From Candidatus Obscuribacter sp. (GTDB lineage Bacteria > Cyanobacteriota > Vampirovibrionia > Obscuribacterales > Obscuribacteraceae), in NCBI GenBank assembly GCA_021772095.1, contig JADYXR010000129.1, forward strand, positions 1-52,238: DNA of 52,238 nt, in the 5' to 3' direction. Positions 26,643 to 36,094 of the stretch are shown here, in pieces. Numbering within the stretch: position 1 is the stretch's first letter; the number at the start of each line of letters is the position of its first letter. A program made the position numbers and the translations under genes. The notes beneath the pieces were generated by a model that saw only the letters and a program-made list of their open reading frames with translations, was not told where the DNA came from and did no database searches.

Positions 26643-26681
26643 ACGCGCAAAAAATTGCTTCGCATCTCGCGCGTTTTTTTC
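26643..26681 (+). terminator. Intrinsic terminator after the acidic protein gene
   Basis: ACGCGC (26643-26648) pairs with GCGCGT (26669-26674), giving a GC-rich 6-bp stem with a 20-nt loop, followed by a T-rich run to 26680. It lies directly after the stop at 26634 and before the convergent response regulator gene. Confidence 0.65.
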
Positions 26682-26725
26682 TTAGATGCTCTTGATCTGC
26701 GCTCCCAGCGCGTAGGCTTTGCTCG

Positions 26726-27658
26726 TCAATTGTTTTGAACGTCTTGAGAGCGTTTGTGATGCAGTCTAAATACGCGCAGAATGATTGAGAGCTGATCGCA
26801 AATAATTCTGACAACTTTTTGGTCACCAGGCTGATATGCACTATTAGTGGGCGGAACGACCACGAGCAGACCGAGCCGGCCGCCCTGCACATCAATAGGT
26901 TGGGTAATTGAGTTTGATGGATAATAAAGTTGCTTTGCCAGTTTCGACTTCAATGGTGGCAGCCCGAGCTGCAAACTCAATGTGCTGACATAGGTCGTGA
27001 GCGCAGCTTCCGAAACGTGCTTGGCGCAGTCCGTGAACACTGACGAATGAGAGCCTTCGTTGACGATCAATGCGCAGGCTTCGTAATCGAGAATCGACGA
27101 TAGCAGTTCGAAAAGTTTTCCGGCAAGGATATTTAAATCGGCGGTTTCTTCGCTGAGCTTTCTGACTTCATCAACAATGGTTGCTTCGAACAACAAGCGT
27201 TCCAGCAGCTGATTGAGCCGCGCGTTAATTTCTTGTGGCGTTGGAGACAGCGAAGGCTCGCCGACCAGTCTAAGTTTCGGTTCGCTCTTTGTGGTGTCGA
27301 GCAGCTCTCTGACAGCCTTCAAGAGACTCGGATAGCCCGGCTCTTTCGGAATAAATCGATCGGCTCCGGACTTCATGCCCCAGAAACGATCGACTGAGCC
27401 GTCGAGTTTTGTCAGAAGAATTACCGGAATCGATGATAATTCCGGATCGCTTTTAACCAGTCGGCACAGCTGATAGCCGTTGATTCCCGCCATGACGACG
27501 TCGGAAATAATTAAGTCAGGCAGCTCGTTGTACGCGCGAACAAGCCCTTCAGAAGCGCTTTTCGATGAGAGAATCGTATAGCCGGATGACTCCAGCATAC
27601 TGCGCAGTGTTATTAACTGCGTAGGACTGTCTTCAACTAGTAATAGGCGTTTCGACAT
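26726..27658 (-). CDS. Response regulator with receiver and GAF domains
   Basis: 310 residues. Receiver domain at about 1-120 with acidic pair in LLVEDS, phosphoacceptor Asp in DLIISDVVM and Lys in FIPKEPG, all intact. Residues about 160-295 form a GAF-like domain (ACALIVNEGSHSSVF, LGLLVVVPPTNSAYQPGDQKVVRIICDQLS). No DNA-binding or enzymatic output domain is present, so the regulator may act through protein contacts or small-molecule sensing. A hairpin sits just upstream of its ATG. Confidence 0.85.
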   Translation of the reverse strand: MSKRLLLVEDSPTQLITLRSMLESSGYTILSSKSASEGLVRAYNELPDLIISDVVMAGINGYQLCRLVKSDPELSSIPVILLTKLDGSVDRFWGMKSGADRFIPKEPGYPSLLKAVRELLDTTKSEPKLRLVGEPSLSPTPQEINARLNQLLERLLFEATIVDEVRKLSEETADLNILAGKLFELLSSILDYEACALIVNEGSHSSVFTDCAKHVSEAALTTYVSTLSLQLGLPPLKSKLAKQLYYPSNSITQPIDVQGGRLGLLVVVPPTNSAYQPGDQKVVRIICDQLSIILRVFRLHHKRSQDVQNN

Positions 27659-27665
27659 TTTTCTA

Positions 27666-27690
27666 GTCGTGCTTCACGACAATTTTTTTT
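27666..27690 (+). promoter_or_regulatory. Hairpin plus T8 next to the response regulator start
   Basis: GTCGTG (27666-27671) pairs with CACGAC (27675-27680) over a 3-nt loop, followed by AA and eight T on the plus strand. On the plus strand it looks like an intrinsic terminator, but no rightward gene ends here. On the minus strand it is an A8-preceded hairpin in the leader of the response regulator, ending about 8 nt before its ATG and leaving no room for a normal ribosome-binding site. It may stop antisense transcription or control translation. Confidence 0.45.
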
Positions 27691-27926
27691 CCACTACTTA
27701 GGATTCTTACACAGATTGAGGATAATGAAGCGAGGTTTCAAAGACCAATCTAGCCTTGCTTCCATCCTTCACTCAGAACAATGGCTTGTACTCTAACTCT
27801 CCCGGATTTTTCAGCTTTTCAAGTCCTTGACGTATGTGGAAAACCATAGCACTGGAAATTCCATTTGCTCTTGAAGAAACTTGTTTAAAATCCATATGTG
27901 AAACTGTAGGCGTGCAACGCAATTGC

Positions 27927-27950
27927 GTCAAGCCTTTAGCTGCGCTTGAC
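27927..27950 (-). terminator. 7-bp hairpin at the end of the spermidine-synthase-like gene
   Basis: GTCAAGC (27927-27933) and GCTTGAC (27944-27950) form a 7-bp stem around a 10-nt loop, overlapping the first base of the leftward gene's stop codon. There is no T-run after it in the leftward direction, so it is a weak terminator candidate. The remaining gap to 27658 shows no gene. Confidence 0.3.
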
Positions 27951-30900
27951 TACCAGTTTTTAACCTTCGTCACCATGTGCGGTGAAGTCAAAATCGATGT
28001 CGCTAAATCTTCCATCTCTATCTGCGTGATATCACGGGTAGTGACCACTTTATAGCGTTGTCTATATTCGTTCTGGATGTCAGTGGTATCTGTTTTTATT
28101 GCAATCAAACTGCCCATTGCAAGCGCTTCCGGCAAGTCCGACTTACGTTTTAATACGTTGTCGAGATTGGCCTTGGCTGCGCGCCAATCGCCCATGTCGA
28201 TATACTTTGCGGTGACAAAAAGTCCCGGCCATGGTGACTGCGGATCGACTATACCGGCGGCCCGCATGTTATCGAATGCTTCTGACTGACGTCCTTTGCT
28301 CATCAAAATTTGTCCAAGCGCGTACCGAGCAAGAAACTGATTCGGATCGTTTCGCAACGAAGCCGAGAGCGGTTGAATCGCTTCATCCCACTGGCCCAGC
28401 ATCCAGTTACACAGACCAATTCCAGCGGTGGCCTGCCAGTGAATGAGAGTCTCTTTCTTCTCGGCCGTTTGAAAAACAAATAACGCCTTTTGATAGTCGC
28501 CCGCCAGGAAATACAGGGCACCAAGATCGCAAAGCGTGTTGAAGTCAGCGACAGAAGCGTCCACCGTTTTTTGAAGTTGCGCTGCTTTTGTCAAATTGCC
28601 GGCATGGAGATAGAAACTCATCGCTTCGCCTCCGGTCCAACCTTCTGGTATCGCATGTGGTGACGGCTTTGGATCAGCAGGACGGAGATGGCCTGAAACC
28701 GAATCAAGAAAAACGTTGTCCGAAGCCAGCTGTTGACTGTGGATAGTTCGTTTCAGTAGCGCCAATTCACGGTCTGCCAGGTTATTCATCGAGGGCTCGT
28801 CGAGCATGATATAGTGAAAATCTTTTTCGTCTCCGAAAACTTTTCTGAAATTCTCATCGATGTTTTGAGTCGAATTGTTCATGTCCTTCGAAAGCTTGCC
28901 TTCTATAAGCAAGTTGTCATCAGTATTTAGAACGATTTCCTCTAAGCTCTGGTTGATGCTCGAAGGCAGCTGCATCGCATTGCTATATAAGTCGAAAACA
29001 TTATTCACGCCGATAGTTTGTAATTGCAAACCGACTGCAGTTGAGTCAAGACGTTTCTCAACGACTGCCAGCGAACTTTTCTCGCCAATGCAACCTGCCA
29101 GAATCAGTTCGCCAGCTCGCGGCGGATGCCAGATCGTAGTTTGGGGAAACACGTGCTGAAACGTCTGCACCAGGCAGCGCAGCTGCGCAGGTGTGAGAGA
29201 GTAGAGCGGCACCCACTGACAAAACATTCCAGTGCCCTTCAATCGCTTCTTCACGAGTTGATAAAACTCGACTGTGAAAAGATCGGAGGCCCCACTCAAC
29301 CAGGGCTCGGCAGGCTGGGATACGATGAAGTCGAATTTCCGATTTCTAATGGATAAATAGTTACGTGCGTCTGCTATCACTGGCGTGAGTTTTTTCTGCA
29401 GTTCTGGCCAAGGCGCCTTTTCGTTGCCTCGAAAGCCTTTAGGAAACAGGTCGCGGGCGTCCCATACGGCTTTCTCTAACTCCACCGCAGTGAGATTGTG
29501 CACCCAGGGTGCAGGAAGTATCGCATTGCATGTGGTACCACTGCCGTAACCTATCACTAAACCGTCGAGTCCGTCCCCGGCGCACTGAAGAGTAGGAATT
29601 ATTCCCAAAAGTTTTTGTGTCGGCAGATCGCTTTCCGGCGCCGGAAAAAATGGATCGGCTGGAACCGCGGCCTCGACTTTTCCATTGTTTCTCAGGTAGA
29701 CCAAATTCGCAGACGGTTTCTTAACCACTGAAACGGTGCTGTTTGAGCCTTCTCTGTACATCAAAAGTTCAAGATTGGTGTGACCATCAATGTCCTTCGA
29801 CGTAAGCGCGTTGAGCAAGCTGGGAACACTAAATTCTGCGATATCTTCGGCTGACAAGTTGGATAAGCCTGACGAAATTAGCAAAGCATCCCACTTTGGA
29901 CGCGCGATAACCAAAATCGACGTAACGACCAGAACCAGAACACAACCGCCAGTTATGGTCATTGGAAATATTGACCTGGTCGCAGGACGATTCAGAGGAC
30001 TCTTTTTACCTGATTGATCGCATAGCGCGCGAAACTCGTTCATCAGCGACTTCAACGAGAAGTGTTTGATTTGTTTTCCGAACGTTTTCACCAGGACTAC
30101 TAAAGCGGCAAGTGCGTACAGAATTGACACGGATAGAGTGGTCACTTCCAGCCCGCTGGTAAATTTTTGTGCCACTACGGGCAGTAGCGAGAAGCTATAC
30201 GCCGATGCGACTACGGAACCAAGCAGGCTGGCGCAATATAGCACTGCGGTCCTGTAAGGAAGCGCTCGCTCGCTAGCTGCTACTCGACCGCTCATTGCGG
30301 CGTTGCCTTCAGCCTTCAGCAGTAGTGGAAAAATCATTCCGATTAATGTTGAGGGCAAAAGCAACAGTGGAATAGCAACCACGAACATTGGCAGAGAGTC
30401 GCACCAGAACCCGGGTCCGATTAGTTCTAGTAAGAATTTTTTCGCGTGTAGAAAAACTTCAGGGACGTTATTAAACTGATGTAAAACGCACGCCATCACC
30501 AGCGAAGTAAGTGTGAGCGTGATAGCAGTGTGGGCAGCAATCTTGCTATTAAGTTGTTGGGTTTTGTTCCGGGAGATCAGCCAGGCACCCAGTGTGAGCC
30601 CTGCGATATAAACAGATAAAACGAGACTTAATGCATGCGTAGACGAACCGAATAAAAATACTAAAAAGCGAGTCCACACAATTTGCATTGTGAATGAAAG
30701 GGCGCTCGTGAATAAGGCAAGTGCTGCATTGAAATAGGCTGGTAATGTTGATTGAGTGCGCCTTCTCGGTGAAGTTTTGACATGCGATTCATTCGTTGCG
30801 GGCTGGGTTTGCGGCGACGCGTGAGGGGTTTCCGGCGAGCTGTGGTGGGATTCTTGCTTAGGACCACCATAGCTTCTGCTAACGTTTCCACTATCAGGAT

Positions 30901-31726
30901 ATTCGAGTTCTGCAACTCGATAATCGGTTTCGAAATCTCGATTAGCCAGTTCTTGATTCTTCAGAAACGCCGGCGACAGCTGACTCACCTGTACTGAGCG
31001 TGACGCTAAGAACGCCAGACTGGAAGAGAGGAAGTTCAATCCCGCCGCGAAGATCAATGTGCCACTAATGCCGAGCAAAGGCAAAAAGAAGAAGCCTGTG
31101 AGGAAGGCACCGAATACGGCACCGGCTGAGTTAATCGAATAAAACCTGGTAAGCAGTGCACCGCGCCTTCTCGACCTGGCGAAAAAACCGGCAATGATCG
31201 GAAGGGTCGCACCCATCAAACATGTGGGGATGGCGATCAGCAGGAAAATGAGAATTACACCCATCAGTATTGTGGCGGTAGCACTATTTGTGGTGGCGCT
31301 CAGAAAATCGGTGAGCATCGTGATCACGCTGCTTTGGCAAACCGCTATCGATGCCAGTGCCGATATGCCGATGGAAAGCTCGATGGCGGACAGCACGACA
31401 AGTGGGTCGCCATTTCTTCTGGCCAAGCGCGCACCGATGAATCCGCCAATTGACAGACCAATCATGAAGGCGCAGATGATCATCGCTATTGCTGGAGTGG
31501 TCGCGCCAATCACGCGTACGAGGACGCGCTGCCAGACGACTTCATAAGTCAGAGCGGCAAGACCGGAGAGAAAAAATGCAGACCCGACAAGGTATAAAGT
31601 CTGCCCGGGTGGGTCGTTTTGAGAATCAGAGTGCTCGAGAGACGCGTCATCTTCATCTGCCCAATCAGCAGGCAGCTCGCGATTTTTGTCAGGTTGCCCC
31701 TTGCTAAATTCTTCTGTTTGAGACAT
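27950..31726 (-). CDS. Membrane-fused spermidine-synthase-like protein with TPR tail
   Basis: 1258 residues. Residues about 40-250 and 330-620 hold roughly 14 hydrophobic helices; the first, FFLSGLAALTYEVVWQR, is a hallmark of the fused spermidine synthase family. A polar loop separates them at about 255-325. Residues about 655-945 form the synthase-like domain with YREGSNSTVSVV, VIGYGSGTTCNAIL (SAM-type loop), TAVELEKAVW, SGASDLFTVEFYQL and NTDDNLLIE. The catalytic Asp region is replaced (FDFIVSQPAEPW), so polyamine synthesis is doubtful. Residues about 1065-1258 are TPR-like. Divergent from the SbcC-like gene. Confidence 0.8.
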   Translation of the reverse strand: MSQTEEFSKGQPDKNRELPADWADEDDASLEHSDSQNDPPGQTLYLVGSAFFLSGLAALTYEVVWQRVLVRVIGATTPAIAMIICAFMIGLSIGGFIGARLARRNGDPLVVLSAIELSIGISALASIAVCQSSVITMLTDFLSATTNSATATILMGVILIFLLIAIPTCLMGATLPIIAGFFARSRRRGALLTRFYSINSAGAVFGAFLTGFFFLPLLGISGTLIFAAGLNFLSSSLAFLASRSVQVSQLSPAFLKNQELANRDFETDYRVAELEYPDSGNVSRSYGGPKQESHHSSPETPHASPQTQPATNESHVKTSPRRRTQSTLPAYFNAALALFTSALSFTMQIVWTRFLVFLFGSSTHALSLVLSVYIAGLTLGAWLISRNKTQQLNSKIAAHTAITLTLTSLVMACVLHQFNNVPEVFLHAKKFLLELIGPGFWCDSLPMFVVAIPLLLLPSTLIGMIFPLLLKAEGNAAMSGRVAASERALPYRTAVLYCASLLGSVVASAYSFSLLPVVAQKFTSGLEVTTLSVSILYALAALVVLVKTFGKQIKHFSLKSLMNEFRALCDQSGKKSPLNRPATRSIFPMTITGGCVLVLVVTSILVIARPKWDALLISSGLSNLSAEDIAEFSVPSLLNALTSKDIDGHTNLELLMYREGSNSTVSVVKKPSANLVYLRNNGKVEAAVPADPFFPAPESDLPTQKLLGIIPTLQCAGDGLDGLVIGYGSGTTCNAILPAPWVHNLTAVELEKAVWDARDLFPKGFRGNEKAPWPELQKKLTPVIADARNYLSIRNRKFDFIVSQPAEPWLSGASDLFTVEFYQLVKKRLKGTGMFCQWVPLYSLTPAQLRCLVQTFQHVFPQTTIWHPPRAGELILAGCIGEKSSLAVVEKRLDSTAVGLQLQTIGVNNVFDLYSNAMQLPSSINQSLEEIVLNTDDNLLIEGKLSKDMNNSTQNIDENFRKVFGDEKDFHYIMLDEPSMNNLADRELALLKRTIHSQQLASDNVFLDSVSGHLRPADPKPSPHAIPEGWTGGEAMSFYLHAGNLTKAAQLQKTVDASVADFNTLCDLGALYFLAGDYQKALFVFQTAEKKETLIHWQATAGIGLCNWMLGQWDEAIQPLSASLRNDPNQFLARYALGQILMSKGRQSEAFDNMRAAGIVDPQSPWPGLFVTAKYIDMGDWRAAKANLDNVLKRKSDLPEALAMGSLIAIKTDTTDIQNEYRQRYKVVTTRDITQIEMEDLATSILTSPHMVTKVKNW

Positions 31727-31874
31727 TGGTTTTGGCTATCTATGTGCCAGAAGTATTAGTTTATGCTACTTTGAGAACTGACCACATTATGTCATGGTGT
31801 GCCTGAGTATCCAGTGTATATACTCGCGTATTCTGGCTTTTCATGCTGCTGCTGCGAGCTTCGGGTTCAATCGC

Positions 31875-34800
31875 GTGATAATCAGGTCGCTCACTCTGCA
31901 TAACTTTATGAGCTACGCTGACGCGCTTATCGACCTCAGCTCGGTTTCCGTTGCCTGTATGTCCGGACATAATGGCGCCGGCAAATCGGCCTTGCTGGAT
32001 GCGATTACGTGGGCTCTGTGGGAAGAAGGGCGCGCGTCGTCGGATGAACTGATTCGTCTGGGACAAAAAGAAATGTGGGTCGATCTCGTTTTTGATTACG
32101 AGGATCGCACTTATCGAGTACGGCGTTCGCGATTGCGACGGGCTTCGAAAGGCGGTGCTAGAGCCGCCTCCAAAGGCACACTGGATTTGCAATTATTGGC
32201 ACCGATTTTGGAGCGCGGAAACCATTCGAGATCAAACGATGACGCCGATCGCCATCAAGAAGAGTCAGTGTCCGTCCCGGCTGGCGTGGGTGTCGCGCAG
32301 TCTGCCGAATCAAGTCCGACGTCATCGGTTTCGTCTGTTCCATCATCATCATCATCATCGTCAGCTTTTTTGCCATCAACAAACCAGGAAACTGGTATCA
32401 CTTCTCACCCATCGTTCGATGGTACTGTCGATGGTGTTGAGCAGCTCGGGCATTGGCGCAGTTTAACGGCGGCCAGCATGCGCGAGACACAGCAAGTGAT
32501 TTGCAATCTTTTGCGAATGGACCATGACACATTCATGAACAGCGCCTACTTGCGGCAGGGTCGAGCTGATGAATTTACGACCAGACTTCCATCTGAGCGC
32601 AAACAAATTCTTTCCGAAATTCTTGGGCTTGCATATTTCGATCGGCTGCAAGAAGCCTGTCGTCTCAAGGCTCGCGATATGCGAACGCGGATGGAGATCA
32701 TCGAAACCAATCTGCTCAATCTTCCCGAATTGCAAATGGAAAGCGACAACATTGTAATTGCTCTGGAGCAACAGCGTTTAGAACTGACAACGCAAGAAGC
32801 CGACGTGAAGCTGATGGACGAGTCGGTGACTCAGTTGCAGCTGGCTGTTCAACAATTGAGACTGATGAGTCAACGTGCTTTGCATGGCGAAGCGCAGCTG
32901 GTTGAATTGAAACGCGACGTCGGCAACTTCTTGATTCAGAAAAACGAGTTACAAAGGAAGCAGACGGGGCTCAGTCAGCTAATCGAACGTTCCAGTGAGA
33001 TCAGACAAAAGTCCGAAGAATTCGATCGTATCAAGGCTGATATCGAAAAACTGGATCACAAGTCGTTGATTGCCCAAACTTTTTTAGAAGAAAAAATGCG
33101 ACTGCAATCGCAGCTGGCGAGCATCAGGAGCCGACTTGAAGTAGAGTTGGACCACTACAAGCAAACTACTGAGGGCTGTCGAAAAAAGATAGATGTGCTG
33201 AAGAACGATACCAGAGATGGTGACAAGACCGAAGTTGCGCATGCTGAGTTTAAAAAACTGCTCAAAGAAGAATCGGACCTGTCTCAGAAGCAAGATGCTT
33301 TCACGCGCTTGACGGAGCGGGCGGCGCTACTTCAATCGATGGTGATCGAAGCGAAAATCAAATTGGAAGCCGAGATCGGTCAAAAAGAATTGACGCTGAC
33401 AGAATTGGAACAGGTGATCGCCTCTGAAATGATCGTGGCGGAACAGAAGCAGGCGCTCGAACAAGACGTCCGTGAGCTGGAAAAGGTAGAGTGTGAATTT
33501 GAACTGGTAGAAGAAAAGGGTTTGCGCCTGAAGTCAGATCTTGAATCTATTGATGTCAAAGTTGAAGAAATTCGCCGCCGCCAGGAAGAGAATAAGGAAA
33601 AGGCACGAGAGCTTACGGAGCACCGCCACGAGAGCATCTGCCCATTGTGCGCCGCGCCGATCGTCGACCGCCTGGCCGTGATCAACAGCTACCAAATTGC
33701 CAATCAGTCGCTGGAGTCTGAAATCACAAGATTGTTCAAAACTAAAGAAGATTCGGAGGACGAACGCAGTGAACTCCGCGTTCGATACGCCCAGCTCAAG
33801 CGCGATCTCGGTCGTCGGAAACAGTTGGATAATCGCATCGGTCAATTCAACGAAAAAGAAGCGACAATTCAAAGGGCGCGTGAATCACGTTTGAAAGTCC
33901 ACAGCGAGATATTGCTGTTGGGGCGCCGTCTTGACGATATGGACTTTGCTGTAATTGAGCGCGAAAGTCTTATCAACGTCAAAGCCGAGATTCACAAACT
34001 CGAATTCGATCCCGCTTACTATGCCAATTTGCAATCACAAATTCGCGCGCGCAGGCACATAGAGTCACGATATCTGCAATTGAAAAAGGATCTGGCCGAA
34101 CTGGACAAATTAGAAAAGGAACTCCCTCTAGCGATTGAAAAAGAAACAAAGGCTACTGAAGAATTGTCGTCGGAATCGTACGGCGAAGACCTCCGAGAGG
34201 CTCTCAAGTTCTTGAAAGTCAAGCTCGAAGAACTCAATTACGATAAGGACGAACACCAGTTATTGAAGACGCAAATGGTTGATGTGATGCCGTTTGTCGA
34301 GCAAGTTCGCGATCTGAGAAAGGCGATGAGCGAGCTGCCCGCTGTCGAAGAGTCGCTTGGCCACGTCGTCGGCATGTTGGCCGTCAAGGAAGCGAAAATT
34401 CCGGAAATCGAATCCGAGATCGAAGAATTGAAACACGTGACAGGTGAACTCAACGAGCAGCAATTCTATCTCGGTGAAAAACAAGAATTGCTCGAATCGT
34501 TGCGAACCAAGTTTCACCTGCTGGCCAGGGGAGTTGCGGTAACCGAGAGCCGAAAAGAGCAAATCGATAAAGAACTGAATGGGCTTAACGAAAAACGGAA
34601 GGAGTTATTGTTACTGAGCGAGGAGCGCGAAGATCATCTTTTCCTGGCCGAAGCGTTTGGCAAGCGCGGCATTCAGGCTGTCATCATAGAGAATGCGGTT
34701 CCTGAGATCGAGGATGAAGCGAACAGAATCTTGGCGCGACTGAGCGATAACAAAATGCACGTGGCGCTTGTTACTCAGCATAAAACTCGGTCCGGGACGA

Positions 34801-35147
34801 TTGCAGAAACTCTCGATATCGTGATCGGGGACGAGATTGGCACCCGGCACTATGAGCTCTATAGCGGCGGCGAAGCCTTCAAGGTCAACTTCGCGATTCG
34901 CATTGCGCTGTCTCGATTGCTGGCACGTCGAGCGGGCGCGCGCCTGGAAACTCTGATCATCGACGAAGGGTTTGGCTCGCAGGATGAGCCTAGCCGTGAG
35001 CGTCTTGTTCGCGCTATCAAATCGATTCAGTGCGATTTTCGAAAAATTCTCGTGATTACGCACATCCTCGAAGTGCGCGAAATGTTTCCTGTTCAGATTC
35101 TCGTCCAAAAAGAATCCGGCGTCTCGCGTCTGCAGGTAATCTGCTGA
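31875..35147 (+). CDS. sbcC: SbcC/Rad50-type ATPase with Ser-rich insertion
   Basis: SMC-like DNA repair ATPase, normally partner of the SbcD/Mre11 nuclease. Walker A GHNGAGKS at about 31-38, zinc-hook CPLC at about 589, ABC signature YSGGEAFKVN at about 996 and Walker B LIIDEGFGSQ near 1028, with long coiled coils between. GTG 31875 gives VIIRSLTLHNFMSY, matching the family start; an upstream GTG at 31794 adds unrelated sequence. Residues about 90-190 contain a Ser-rich insertion with (TCA)5 not typical of the family. No sbcD is next to it. Confidence 0.88.
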   Translation: MIIRSLTLHNFMSYADALIDLSSVSVACMSGHNGAGKSALLDAITWALWEEGRASSDELIRLGQKEMWVDLVFDYEDRTYRVRRSRLRRASKGGARAASKGTLDLQLLAPILERGNHSRSNDDADRHQEESVSVPAGVGVAQSAESSPTSSVSSVPSSSSSSSAFLPSTNQETGITSHPSFDGTVDGVEQLGHWRSLTAASMRETQQVICNLLRMDHDTFMNSAYLRQGRADEFTTRLPSERKQILSEILGLAYFDRLQEACRLKARDMRTRMEIIETNLLNLPELQMESDNIVIALEQQRLELTTQEADVKLMDESVTQLQLAVQQLRLMSQRALHGEAQLVELKRDVGNFLIQKNELQRKQTGLSQLIERSSEIRQKSEEFDRIKADIEKLDHKSLIAQTFLEEKMRLQSQLASIRSRLEVELDHYKQTTEGCRKKIDVLKNDTRDGDKTEVAHAEFKKLLKEESDLSQKQDAFTRLTERAALLQSMVIEAKIKLEAEIGQKELTLTELEQVIASEMIVAEQKQALEQDVRELEKVECEFELVEEKGLRLKSDLESIDVKVEEIRRRQEENKEKARELTEHRHESICPLCAAPIVDRLAVINSYQIANQSLESEITRLFKTKEDSEDERSELRVRYAQLKRDLGRRKQLDNRIGQFNEKEATIQRARESRLKVHSEILLLGRRLDDMDFAVIERESLINVKAEIHKLEFDPAYYANLQSQIRARRHIESRYLQLKKDLAELDKLEKELPLAIEKETKATEELSSESYGEDLREALKFLKVKLEELNYDKDEHQLLKTQMVDVMPFVEQVRDLRKAMSELPAVEESLGHVVGMLAVKEAKIPEIESEIEELKHVTGELNEQQFYLGEKQELLESLRTKFHLLARGVAVTESRKEQIDKELNGLNEKRKELLLLSEEREDHLFLAEAFGKRGIQAVIIENAVPEIEDEANRILARLSDNKMHVALVTQHKTRSGTIAETLDIVIGDEIGTRHYELYSGGEAFKVNFAIRIALSRLLARRAGARLETLIIDEGFGSQDEPSRERLVRAIKSIQCDFRKILVITHILEVREMFPVQILVQKESGVSRLQVIC

Positions 35148-35240
35148 AACGTTCCGCCGGACCTTGATTGGGGTTGTTAGATTGACCGATTTCGATGGGT
35201 GTTAGACTACCGTGTCGGATCTAGTTTCGATTGTTGAGAT

Positions 35241-35813
35241 CTAGAACATCTTCTTGAGGAAGTGGACGCCGCCACCAACTGCAGTGCCTATAGCGGCAGA
35301 CTTAACCATCGTGCTTCCGCGTCTGCTTGATGCAGCGCCAAGCCCGAAGCCGACTGCGGCTCCGGTCGCCATATCTTTGGCGAGAGGGTGACGTTTCATC
35401 GTTCTGCTCGAGCGAATTAGCCCGACACCAGCTCCGGTACCGCCACCAATTGCTGCACCTCGGAGAACTCCGCGTCCGCTGACCAGACCGGCTACGGCAC
35501 CGCCGGCAGCGCCTACACCGGCACCGACTACGGCTGATTTTACTTTAGGATGTTTTTGAAAATAGGGACGGCGGTCTTCATAGTAGACCGGCTGTGAAGC
35601 GCCGGTCTGGTAGACGTTTCGGTTGATTACAACCGGTCTGCGGTTGTCATAAACTGCTCGTTGCGCGCGAATCGTCGGAACGGGTTTGACTGCTGGTGCC
35701 GCCTGATATACGGAACCCGCTAATGTAGTTGCCTGGCTGAATGCCGGTGGTACTGCGGCAATCGCAATCATGGCGGTTAATAGTAACGCCACCATTTTAT
35801 TACTGAATTTCAT
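35241..35813 (-). CDS. Exported glycine-zipper protein
   Basis: 190 residues. A signal peptide ends near PAFSQA (about 27). A basic, Arg/Tyr/Pro-rich stretch follows (about 45-90), then two glycine-zipper blocks (about 95-128 and 145-185) rich in GxxxG such as GAGVGAAGGAVAGL. Such proteins insert in or associate with the envelope, and some resemble outer-membrane lipoprotein-like YMGG-type proteins. No lipobox is present. Function unknown. Confidence 0.75.
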   Translation of the reverse strand: MKFSNKMVALLLTAMIAIAAVPPAFSQATTLAGSVYQAAPAVKPVPTIRAQRAVYDNRRPVVINRNVYQTGASQPVYYEDRRPYFQKHPKVKSAVVGAGVGAAGGAVAGLVSGRGVLRGAAIGGGTGAGVGLIRSSRTMKRHPLAKDMATGAAVGFGLGAASSRRGSTMVKSAAIGTAVGGGVHFLKKMF

Positions 35814-35876
35814 AGCCTCAACCTCTTATTTCCGAGTTCAGCCATCTGTGCGGTTGAACGGAATCACCACTTGCCA

Positions 35877-35912
35877 GAACCTGACGACGCTCGCACCATT
35901 TTCAGGTTCCCG
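35877..35912. promoter_or_regulatory. Inverted repeat in divergent intergenic region
   Basis: GAACCTGA and TCAGGTTC form an 8-bp inverted repeat separated by about 17 nt, between the divergent glycine-zipper and TPR lipoprotein genes. It could be an operator or the stem of a leader hairpin; nothing decides this. Confidence 0.3.
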
Positions 35913-35939
35913 GATTTCAGAAAATTCATAAAATTATCG

Positions 35940-35960
35940 CCAGAATGCCACAAATTCTGG
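35940..35960. promoter_or_regulatory. 7-bp inverted repeat, candidate operator
   Basis: CCAGAAT (35940-35946) and ATTCTGG (35954-35960) around a 7-nt spacer, about 130 bp from both divergent starts. The dyad spacing suits a homodimeric repressor, but no linked regulator gene is present. Confidence 0.35.
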
Positions 35961-36094
35961 GCACTTTTCAGGATGATCGCTGTCACTAAGTGTTAGTCAG
36001 CACCGAACGGCGTCATTTATGCCATAGATAAGGTAGGGATGAAAGCTGGTTGTCAGAATGGTTTCCACCGACACCGTGATTCAAAGGTTGTCTT

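Noticed and set aside
31761..32192. Leftward 143-codon frame opposite the sbcC start
   Set aside because: Antisense to the conserved Walker A region of sbcC; no features of its own.
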